From the NCBI GenBank assembly GCA_964017145.1, contig OZ024844.1, forward strand, positions 2,542,001 through 2,606,000: a stretch of 64,000 nucleotides of DNA. The letters are read 5' to 3'. Shown here piece by piece: positions 55,651-64,000 of the stretch. Under the pieces are notes generated by a model, which was not told the DNA's origin, ran no database searches, and worked only from the letters and a program-made list of their open reading frames with translations. The first letter of the stretch is position 1; each line of letters starts with the position of its first letter. Position numbers and translations under genes: made by a program. Source of the stretch: Agrocybe praecox (Eukaryota > Basidiomycota > Agaricomycetes > Agaricales > Agrocybaceae).

Positions 55651-58459
55651 TCATGTGTTATAACGTTCACGGGCCTGTAAAGAAATAGTCAATTTATGGC
55701 AGTGCAACAAAACAGAGCAACCAGAACTCACAGAATCCTGAGCCATATGTATGTAGCTGGAAAAGCCTTCAGCATACTTGCCCAAGTCCTTGCCTTTGCT
55801 GGCACCTAAACCAACTCCCGGAGTATATACCGCAGTTTCGCTTTGCAAGAAATAATAATAATAAGCTGCGAACTGGTACGTAAATATCCTGACACATACA
55901 TTGGATTCACCCGTCCAGCGCCTTCGGACCCGAGTCCAGTTCCTTCTTTCCAACCCATCATTTTTAACAACTTATTGCCGACATTAGCGTCGTCCTGCCC
56001 CAGATTTGTTTGAACTGCTGGAGGTGTCGGAGAGTCTACTGGGATTTCCAGTTGCCTCTTTTTCGATGTATGACCCTCCTTTTCAATGATAGGGGCATCT
56101 GGTTGATTGAAAAGGGTTCGACGTTCCGAAGCTCGATCGCGATATTTCGGCTGATCAGAACTTGTTCCCGCCGCTTTTCGAGCTGCTACTTTTTGGCGAG
56201 CAATATTCCTCAGATTTGTATCCTTATAATTCACCTACATAGATTATTAGCAAATGCGACCCTGAGAATTCAAACTACACACTTTATGAAGGTCAGATCC
56301 CATGTTATGCCGTTTCAGTTGGTCCAAGGATTTGAATTGACGGGCACAGAGTAAACATGTCAATGTATTAACATCCGAGAATTCATATTCGCCCTCGGGG
56401 CTTGCTGATCGGCCTGGCACATCTGTAATGGATTGACTTTGAACAGACGTTGTCACTGGTGGAACGGATGTCGGTAAGGGAGCCTTGGCCTAATTATGCG
56501 TTATTCGTGGCAGACAAGATGGACAAAAACAGGAAGAAATACACACTGTCGAAAAACTCTCGGGCGCATCATGAGCGAGTTCTTCTTGTACTTGGTTCCA
56601 TTTATTGATATTGTTAACAACCTGGTATCTCACTCAGCTCAACAATTTAGCGAATGTTGGCGTCAAGCTCACCTTTTTGCTGGTAACTAAAGGGGCAACC
56701 TTTTTGACAGTAATAGCTAGAAAACCTATTAGAAACGTGACAAGCATGTAACCTTCTCGCGTACTTACGTTTACTAGGTTCAGAATTATGATCCTCCTGT
56801 ACATCATCCGCAGTCTGGGAATCATCTAGAGAGAACCCAAGAGCTGTGTTCTTGGAAGATGTAGACGCTGATTGACAAAGACCATCGTTAGTATGATAAT
56901 CATTGTTGCATTGTTACATATATGATACTGACCAGTGGATAATTTTATGGGACCCTTACTAAAACTTAGAGTGAGGGGTTTATCTGTGATGGGCAACTCC
57001 GAGGGAGTTGCAATTGTAGCTTTAGCATGGCTATCTGCAACCAAAGAGTCATTTAAAATGAGCCGGCGTGAATCAACGCGAGGGTCTAACCTTTGTTCTT
57101 TTTCTTTTCTCTCTTGTCCTTGGAATGTGAGGTCTCTTGTGCAGGTTCTTCTACTTTAAATTCAAGAACCGCAGCCGTCGATGTCTCGTCCCAATACCTG
57201 ACCCAGGAACCTTCTGCACCACCGAGGCTGTTTGTTGAGGAAAGGCATGCTTCGTCCCTTGACAGAAAATCTGTTACTGGTTGAAAAGAGTATGGGTGGG
57301 CGAACGAAGCTGCCACAGGACGATCTGATATGCGAAATCCGGCTGGGTGCAGCTGAGACGACATCGTGGCTGCAAGTACGTTCGAAGCCGACTAAGAAAA
57401 GAGATTAATTTACTTTGCAAAACCATTTCAAATATATATATACCTGAACGTCGACAAATTCAACAAATGCAAAGCCAAAGCTGGCCATTGTAACTTTGTC
57501 TTTGATGAGGATTATTCGTCTCATTCCCTTTGCCCCTTCTTTACCAGGACCTGACGAAGAAAGCATAGCCTGATAGATGGCCTGTGGTCCAGAAAGAGGA
57601 TCTAGGCCTCTGAAGAGAAGGACGGGACTCTGTGTATTGCCAATGTCCCGTGTACCGTCATTCATGTTGCCTCTGTTGATTCGCCCTCTTTCGTGAGGAG
57701 TTGCACTTTGTGAATAATCAATCTTGACTCTGCGGCCGCTATGGGGTGCTCCTGTTTCGAGGGCCTTAAAGAATGCTGCAGTCGCAGAAGCGCCATGAGA
57801 TGCCGGGGGTGGCATTTGTATGAAGGGAAAGGAAGGGTCCACGAAAGCACGGGCATGTTCGATGCTTGTAAATTGAGCGAAGCCGAAGCCTTTAGATGTA
57901 CCTTTTAAAATCCAACGGCAAAAATATGTTAATGCCAGCGCAGGAGCAAATTACAAAGGTGCAAGTGCCTGATGATCTTTCTCGAATTATTGTCACAGTC
58001 TCCACGCTGCTCCCATGGGAAACGAGGTATGCCTGAAGCTGGGTAGGAAGACACTTCAGTCTCTGTCACAAAATAATCGATAACATGGGAGTCGACAGAC
58101 ATCGGCCTCTGTAAAGTCTGGATCCAAACCAAGAAAGATGACATGGGGACTTGGCTCGGATGGTGCAAGGCGTTTCTTCGTGAAAGCGCCTGCGCCTCCC
58201 CGAGTGCGTTCCTCATGACCATAGTCCTGAGACCAGTCATTTTGTCGGTTGTAATCGCCTTCGTCGTACGCATGAGAGCCGTCATGGCCCTTGAGGAGAA
58301 TTAGAGTAGGGCAGACGAGTCGGGAAGAAAGTAGCCACGTACTCCGTTGTTAAACTTTCTCCTTTTCCCATCTCCGTGATAATTATCCTCGCGGCCTCTG
58401 TTGTTGTAAGAGTCGTCCCAGACATCTTTTCCTTGATCCCATTCGCGATTATAAGCCAT
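55651..58459 (-). CDS. RNA-binding splicing factor, RBM5/RBM10 type (RRM, C2H2, G-patch)
   Basis: Likely spliceosomal factor that recruits a DEAH helicase through its G-patch. ATG 58459 (MAYNREWDQGKDVWDDSYNN), a basic/acidic leader, then RRM1 (PSPHVIFLGLDPDFTEAD ... GTSKGFGFAQF) and RRM2 (SPVLLFRGLDPLSG ... TMASFGFAFVEF), a linker with SWVRYWDETSTAAVLEF, a C2H2 finger (LTCLLCARQFKSLDQLKRHN ending HK), and a G-patch (LLKMMGWKEGTGLGSEGAGR ... VGLGASKG). TGA at 55653-55651. About ten exons. The order RRM-RRM-ZnF-G-patch is that of human RBM5/6/10; the OCRE repeat is not evident. Divergent from the NDUFB4-like gene, 103 bp between ATGs. Confidence 0.88.
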
Positions 58460-58562
58460 GAGCTGAGTATGAGTGATGGAAGAGCAAGACAAAGAACAGG
58501 GTAAACAATGGATAAACAAACCACCCGACTCTTCATACTCAACGACGACCTTGCATACAACT
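58460..58562. promoter_or_regulatory. Bidirectional promoter of RBM gene and NDUFB4-like gene
   Basis: 103 bp between divergent ATGs. No known motif is recognised. Confidence 0.35.
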
Positions 58563-59030
58563 ATGGGCCATGGTGAGTTTTTTGTTCATCCCATTTTCTG
58601 CCTCAGAGAACCTTACTATTGTATAATATAGGATCTGTAAAGGTGCGCTATCGTCTTGAGAAAACCAACAAGCCATGTGTCTCTCAACTTTTGTTTCTTT
58701 AGGTTGACCCCGCCATTGAGCGGTTCAACAGCATGGTAGGGCTTTCTTTTCCAACGCTGTTCTCCCTTTTATATAACAAAATCTTTGTACTCGTATCTAG
58801 CGTGAACAAGCATATCTCAACTTTCGCTGGACACGAAGGACCATCCGTACGGGAATCTTAGGGTTCATCATCGTTCCAGCTGCCGTTTACTATCTCGCAG
58901 ATCAGTATGAGGTACAGTGTGTTTCCTTTAACTATTAATGAATTAACTTCTGAGCACCTTATAGCTTCGATGGGATTTTTCTGGAAGGCTGAAGGGAGAA
59001 TCGTTGGCAGTAGAAAACAGAAAGTCATGA
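58563..59030 (+). CDS. Complex I accessory subunit, NDUFB4/NB5M (B15) type
   Basis: Small single-membrane-span accessory subunit of mitochondrial NADH:ubiquinone oxidoreductase. The 76-residue protein reads MGHGSVKVDPAIERFNSM, NFRWTRRTIRTGILGFI and a transmembrane helix (about 36-51), then RWDFSGRLKGESLAVENRKS. The YxxFRWTxRTxR pattern matches fungal NB5M. The gene is split into five exons of 10, 11, 33, 111 and 66 nt: 58563-58572, 58632-58642, 58703-58735, 58801-58911 and 58965-59030. All introns are GT-AG. The first two exons are micro-exons. Divergent from the RBM gene and tail to tail with COQ7 (61 bp). Confidence 0.85.
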
Positions 59031-59091
59031 CGGAGAGGCATTCCCTTTTTGGTTCAGTTCTGCTTATTGCATTCATTCAAAAGTCAAGCCT

Positions 59092-59858
59092 TTAGAATCT
59101 TTTGCATAATTCAATGGCAATTTTACAACCTTCACCAACTACGCTACTTAGAAGTGCATGGGCGGGTGCACGCTGAGAAAAGTTGACGACTGCGATATCT
59201 AAATGCTCGAGTTCATCGTCTCTAAACTCACGGATCACGTTTTTGAGAAGTGGAAGGCTAGGATGGTCGGAAGAAAACGTATCCAACTCTTTCAGTTGAC
59301 TGGAGTACTGTGTGTCAGCAAGAATCCACATTTACTCTGACAAGTGCATACTCATCGTAGTGTTCGCCAATTACAGTCTCGACTGCTTCTGTGCAGGCCA
59401 TTGCAGCTTCTTTACCAAGCAGAGCAGTGGCCACACCCAAACCAAATCCTGCAACTTTTGCGACATCCGAAAGCATAGTAGGCCTAACATTATGCTGAAT
59501 CTGGAGCTTATCCATAACCATTAAATGTTTTTTCTCTTGCTCCCACATATCCTGCAAAGGGAAATGAAGAGTACCACGACCGAGATAGAGCAGGCCGACA
59601 AACCTTGATGAGAGGGCCCACATGGTGATCTCGATGAAGGACGGCAAGCTGGCCCTGGTATATATAGTTGGCTGCGACTTCTCCGGCCTGGTCAACACGA
59701 AGAGCAGCGTCAAGCATGGACCTTTGAGAGGGAGTTAGATCTGCAGGTGTCTCGTGGACAGCCGGAACATATTTGTTTGATGGATTTGTGTATGCATTGG
59801 AAGTAGAAAAAAATCTTGCAAGGAGGAACGGTGAGCGACGGCGGAGGATGGTCGTCAT
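59092..59858 (-). CDS. COQ7: COQ7, 5-demethoxyubiquinone hydroxylase, mitochondrial
   Basis: Di-iron mono-oxygenase for the penultimate step of ubiquinone synthesis, in the inner mitochondrial membrane. ATG 59858; basic, Arg-rich targeting peptide (ILRRRSPFLLARFFSTS). The iron ligands fall in two repeated ExxH blocks: Glu60 (VDQAGEVAANYIYQGQL), Glu91/His94 (WEQEKKHLMVMDKL), then VETVIGEHYD and FRDDELEHLD. Three exons; the second intron must end at CTCCAG so that GEHYD joins DQLKELD; an earlier AG would break the frame. About 220 residues; TAG or similar stop just after CKRF at 59092. Divergent from the GT8 gene with 132 bp between ATGs. Confidence 0.94.
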
Positions 59859-59990
59859 TCAAGAAAGGTGGTCAGGCTCACTCGGATATCATCGCCGGCT
59901 TTACGCGATCATGTGACGGCTATAAATATACTGCTCATTTATTAATCAATCCGGCCATATTGATCAGGCAGTCCTACTCCTCTTACCAGC
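59859..59990. promoter_or_regulatory. Bidirectional promoter of COQ7 and GT8 gene
   Basis: 132 bp between divergent ATGs. TATAAATA occurs at 59922-59929, well placed as a TATA box for the GT8 gene. Confidence 0.45.
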
Positions 59991-61036
59991 ATGCCAGAGC
60001 CTCGCAAAGGTTCGTTTTCTCTTTCGTTGGCCTGATATTTTCTTCGCTTTCTTACTGCTTTTTTCTTTATTTTCCTTCAGTATGGACTACTTTGATCACC
60101 AACACGGCCTATCTTCAAGGTCTCCTCACCCTAGATTATTCTCTCAAATTCCACAAATCTGCATTCCCCTTAGTGACCCTGTACACCGATTCCTTTCCAA
60201 CTTCTATGCTACCTGTCCTCGCCGCGCGCGGTATCCCTTATAAACGAATCCCATATCTTCTTCCCTCCTTGCACAAAGACTATTCCAACGATCCGCGATT
60301 CTATGATTGCTGGTCCAAGCTTACCCCTTTCTCACTGATAGAATACGACCGCGTCGTTCAGCTCGATAGCGACATGCTAGTCCTTAGGAACATGGACGAG
60401 CTAATGGACCTCGAACTCGATCCCCCCGAGCTCGGAGGGACAGGAGACAGGGTCTTTGCTGCCGGGCATGCATGCGTATGCAACCCGCTCAAGAAACCCC
60501 ACTACCCTAAAGATTGGTGAGTCGCCGTGCTCCTTATCCGATGGTGATGTGAAGTAATTGTAAACTGGAACAGGATTCCAGCACATTGTGCTTTCACTTC
60601 ACAACACGATAAGCCAGATGAAGCCCAAATTGTCGGACCGGATCCCGCAGTGGGACCTTTAGGTTTCATTAACGGTGGACTGCAAGTCGTCAACCCATCG
60701 CAAATTACCTATCAACGCATCATAGACTACATGAACAGCGAAAAAGCTCTCGAGCTCGAGTTCGCCGATCAAAGTCTTCTCTCCGACCTTTTTCGAGGAC
60801 GATGGGTCCCACTGCCATATATCTACAATGCTTTAAAGACCATGAGATGGAAAGGGGTTCACGACAAAATCTGGAGAGACGAGGAGGTGAGGAACATTCA
60901 TTATATTCTCGCCCCAAAGCCATGGGATGAGTTAGAATCGGACGAATCCGTGACAAAGGACGAATCCCATGAATGGTGGGTGCGTTACAATAATCAACGG
61001 CTTGAGGCTGAAAGAGCGGCCGGTATTATGGAATGA
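59991..61036 (+). CDS. Family 8 glycosyltransferase (galactinol synthase/glycogenin-like)
   Basis: Retaining nucleotide-sugar transferase of the GT8 fold. ATG 59991 with a short first exon (MPEPRK), then WTTLITNTAYLQGLLTLDYS. The Mn-binding DxD is DSD at about residues 102-104 (VVQLDSDMLVLRNMDEL). FINGGLQVVNPS and FADQSLLSDLFRGRWVPLPY are the acceptor- and donor-site blocks of the family. Three exons, introns 60016-60080 or so and 60520-60573 or so, about 300 residues, TGA 61034-61036. No signal peptide, so a cytosolic enzyme is likely. Acceptor (inositol, glycogenin-type self-glucosylation, other) cannot be told from sequence. A tRNA gene follows 81 bp downstream on the other strand. Confidence 0.88.
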
Positions 61037-61117
61037 CCATGCATACTTAGTAAAAAGATAATCATTAAATAATATATAGAATTTGAGCTTTTGGATTAGC
61101 TTGCTTGAAACAAAAAT

Positions 61118-61216
61118 GGTAGCGGCGAGGTTCGAACTCGCGCGGGTTCCCCCATTGGGAGTCAAAATTTGTATAAATCTTAAATCCAACGCCTTAGACC
61201 ACTCGGCCACGCTACC
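61118..61216 (-). tRNA. tRNA-Leu (anticodon probably TAA) with intron
   Basis: On the minus strand the 7-bp acceptor stem GGTAGCG...CGCTACC is perfect. The D arm (GGCCGAGTGGTCTAAGGC) is that of a leucine tRNA, the T arm contains GTTCGAAC, and the long variable arm is of class II type. The anticodon loop reads TTTAAG, giving TAA, followed by an intron of about 16-18 nt (ATTTATACAAATTTTG region). The 3' side of the anticodon stem (TCCCAA) has one extra or mismatched C against TTGGA, so the gene may be slightly degenerate or the intron edge may differ. Internal A and B box promoters lie in the D and T arms. Confidence 0.85.
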
Positions 61217-61451
61217 GCTGAATGTCGTGTACATGCAATTACTATGTCCCTATCTGATTTCACAAGAATAGGCGCCGCTCTACTATCTCGGCTGTGCTAA
61301 CTTATCGAGCGACTCGGAGATCTTAACTTGTGTCAGGGACAGGTACCAGTCTCGTGGCCCAGGGTGCCTGTCTGCTAATGTCTCTGATGATCGCAGTGTG
61401 CCCTTCTCTGACTACTAGTCCCCAATCCAAGCTACCGACGATTCAGCCTCT
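61217..61451. promoter_or_regulatory. Intergenic region between tRNA-Leu and the pseudokinase gene
   Basis: 235 bp without ORFs of note. It should hold the pseudokinase promoter; no TATA box or known motif is clear. Confidence 0.35.
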
Positions 61452-64000
61452 ATGAGTCTCACAGACCTCCTTTCGCTATCCGGTGTACCAGGATTGAGTG
61501 TCGCTGTGACCCTACGTACGCCTCAAAATACAAATAGGGCTTCATAGAACTCATTTGACAGCATCTTAGTAACCGCGACTTACCGTGGAGTAGGAAACAT
61601 CAAGCTTTACAAGGTCGGTCATCCCGTTGAGTGAAGAGTTTTGGTAGAGTGTAATATACTCTTCATCAGCAACAATGTATAAACATGAGCTCACGATGTG
61701 TGCAACTCATGCTTGCTCTAAAAGAGAGCACGAACGGACTTGGCAGTAAGAGAGTTCAAGAGATGGCTGATGAAATTGAAGCGCGAGTAACGTTCTTAGT
61801 TGAAATGTCTCCCTTCGCCTTATCATTGTCATTCTTTTGAATATTTTCACAGCATAGTCATCCATGTTCATAGGAAGGTCGAAGACTGGGCTACGTGGAA
61901 TCACTTGAAGAGCTTCCTCCAGCAAAACGAGATAAAAGACGGCATTGACCGGCTTCAAAGAGATATCGATGCAGCCGTCATGAGGTTCAACGTGAGTTCT
62001 GCATGTTTGGCGTCACTTCGTACTTGTAATCTTCTACGTCCATTCGTAGATACAAATGAACATGGAAGTCACCAAAGGTCAATTAGAATCGCAAGCCATC
62101 CAGCAACGTGATAAGGCAGAAATCAGGGAACTTCTTCGTATCCTTATTGAAAGTACTCGAAGTATGAGAACCTTGTTGAACCTGAAGTCTTCCGAAGACT
62201 CTCATCCTGTCGAAACATTCATGGGAGGCCTTCAAATGGTAGTTGATTTTTTTGGCAGTCTTGTTGGATTCACTCACTCAACCTCCTTTTATTAAAGGAA
62301 CTGCTGGACCCATCTCTTAGACCAAAAGACGGAAAGCTTTTTCGAGATGGCCTTTGGATGTTGCACGAGGAAACATCTGAATTGCCGCCACTGATAGACT
62401 GTTTGTCGTATCTCTTTATGACTATCTCCGCTGTGCGGTACTAACTATGCATGCTATCAAAATCAGTGACAGGTCAGATTGCTTTTGAACCTCAAAACAC
62501 TATGGTAAAAGGTGTATTTAACGACGTTTACGAAGGTAGGTATACTTTCCACGCTTCAATCCTCTTTCCTTATGAACCAACTTCATTGTACACATAGGTC
62601 GATGGTTGGACAAAGAAATGGTATGATAGCAAATGATATCTAGGAACTTGAGTGCACTATCCCACATTTTCTCCAGGTTGCTCTGCGACTACCAAAGCTG
62701 ATATCGAGAAGTGATAACGAAGCTCAGCAAGTAAGGGGTATTCTTGACACATTTGAATGACCATTGACAATACTACCTTCTAAATGTTTCTCTTTCTCGT
62801 AGCGATTTAAGAGAGAAGTAGGCATCTGGAGGCGGCTCAAACATCCCAACATTGTTTCGTTGTACGGCGTGGTCTACAGGGAGGGATATATTTATTCGGT
62901 CAGCCCATGGAAAAGCAATGGTACCGTCAATGAATATATCAACGGTCATGATTTTCACGTGGACCGCGTGCAGGCCCTCTGTGATGCAGCTGCTGGAAAG
63001 TTCTTTCTTAAAATATCCTATAGCGTAACTCATAAATTACTTTTCTTAGGCCTCGAATATTTACATAATAGAGGCATTATACACGGAGATCTCCGCGGAG
63101 TGGGTACTGATTCCTTCCTGTACCATGATTTTCTATTCATATTATATTGACAGGCAAATCTATTAATCTCTGAAGACGGTACTGCTTGCTTGTCCAACTT
63201 TGGACTATCTAAACTCCTGGAAAGTGTATGTCCCGGCCTTTCTCTTCAATCCGTTTAGCTTCGTTCAAGCTTTTCGACATGACAGACAGAGAACGAACAG
63301 AGCAGAACATCACCTCATCACCGTAATCCAAGATGGGTTGCGCCAGAGCTGATCCAACGCAATGGTGTCCTTTCCACCCATTCGGACGTATGGAGTTTTG
63401 CTATGCTTTGCTTGGAAATTCTGAGCGGAGATGTACCCTACGGCAACATTAAATTCGACTCAGACGTTATTCAAGCACTATATAGTGGCAAGCTCCCCGA
63501 CCGCCCTAAACGAACAAAGAAGTTTCCAGGCATCTCGGAAAGTATCTGGACTTTGTTGCGACAATGTTGGCAATTAACTCCAGACGAAAGGCCGCCGATA
63601 GCAAATGCGAAAGCCAGTCTCCTGAGGTCCCGATACATTTCTTCACATTCAAATACAGTTACAAATCAACTGTCTGATATGACCATGAGATCTGAAGGAA
63701 TAGGAACAAAAAATATGCCTCCACATCTTCAGATTTCTACAGATACTTCCCCCCGTCGACTTTCTATATCAAACAGCACGGAGCATACTTTTTTAACAAC
63801 ATCTGAAGCACATCTTTCGAATGAAACAACAAGCGCCGTGCCTAACTCCCTTTCTACTGTCAATGTGGCCCATGGCATCGTTTTATCAGGCACCCTAGAT
63901 GGTCTTGTTGACAGGCTTTTAACTGGATTCAGTGAGTCTGTTCAAAAAATGATAATATATATTAGTTTAATGTTTCCTGCTAGATCTGTCGAAAGACATT
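61452..64000 (+). CDS. MLKL-like TKL pseudokinase, 3' end outside window
   Basis: ATG 61452. The first about 180 residues are all-helical and match the MLKL-type N-terminal bundle found in Agaricomycete TKL proteins (SLTDLLSLSGVPGLSVAVTL; RKVEDWATWNHLKSFLQQNE; IKDGIDRLQRDIDAAVMRFN). A kinase-like domain follows: Gly-rich loop MVKGVFNDVYEG, beta3 strand VALRLPK (Lys replaced by Arg), HPNIVSLYGV, catalytic loop HGDLRGANLLI (Asp kept), activation start LSNFGLSK (DFG Asp replaced by Asn), APELI, DVWSFAMLCLEIL. Two catalytic residues are lost, so a pseudokinase is predicted. A Ser/Thr-rich tail runs off the window. The intron 61783-61852 is GC-AG, and 62996-63049 would be GA-AG. Signalling or regulated-cell-death role is inferred from family resemblance only. 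Confidence 0.8.

Noticed and set aside
59293..59345. Non-GT donor or very short intron in COQ7
   Set aside because: Using acceptor CTCCAG gives a normal GT-AG intron of about 50 nt and the conserved HYDDQLKELD sequence.
62773..63033. Minus-strand ORF of 86 codons
   Set aside because: Antisense of pseudokinase exons.

Overview
This window comes from the nuclear genome of a mushroom-forming basidiomycete (Agaricomycetes). The evidence is: many GT-AG introns of about 50-60 nt in every host gene, dense gene packing, a CACTA element of the basidiomycete Tnp2 type, DIRS-like retroelements of the kind common in Agaricomycetes, and a TKL-type kinase gene with an MLKL-like N-terminal domain. The species cannot be named from sequence alone.

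Left half, 1-30136: an almost gene-free nest of transposons. It holds, in order: a gag-like ORF fragment running off the left edge (-); a scrambled non-LTR retrotransposon (LINE) at 545-2395, itself hit by a 75-bp LINE-tail insertion with a 13-bp target duplication; a DIRS-like element (gag, RT-RNase H) on the minus strand at 2395-6720, split by a 526-bp SINE-like insertion whose 3' tail matches the LINE tail; AT-rich sequence; a second DIRS-like copy (8010-10589, -); a 4.7-kb element with terminal inverted repeats of about 630 bp that contains smaller inverted-repeat elements; a third DIRS fragment with a tyrosine recombinase (16231-17871, +); and an 11,658-bp CACTA element (18479-30136) with 40-bp inverted termini starting CACTG, a 3-bp ATT target duplication, a Tnp2-like transposase, a convergent second protein and an extra gene of unknown role. 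Nearly all retroelement genes carry stops, frameshifts or deletions.

Right half, 30263-64000: compact housekeeping euchromatin without recognisable transposons. Order: NIT2-type omega-amidase (+), Ydj1-type DnaJ (+), UPF0538 protein (-), GH3 beta-glucosidase with PA14 (+), COG4 (+), Vps2/CHMP2 ESCRT-III (-), Cuz1/ZFAND1 (+), class V myosin (-), formin (+), GPI-type PEBP protein (+), RBM5/10-type splicing factor (-), complex I NDUFB4-like subunit (+), COQ7 (-), GT8 glycosyltransferase (+), tRNA-Leu (-), and an MLKL-like pseudokinase cut by the right edge (+). Five gene pairs are divergent with short shared promoters. The myosin V/formin pair is notable because the two proteins act on the same actin cables.

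The most interesting signals are: the MLKL-like pseudokinase (beta3 Lys and DFG Asp both replaced, plus a GA-AG intron candidate); four GC-AG introns in four unrelated host genes; the intact-ended CACTA element with an unexplained passenger gene and satellite-like internal repeats; and the LINE/SINE partnership sharing a UUCG-tetraloop 3' tail. Gene models were spliced by eye, so exon edges are inferred from splice signals, frame and family conservation.
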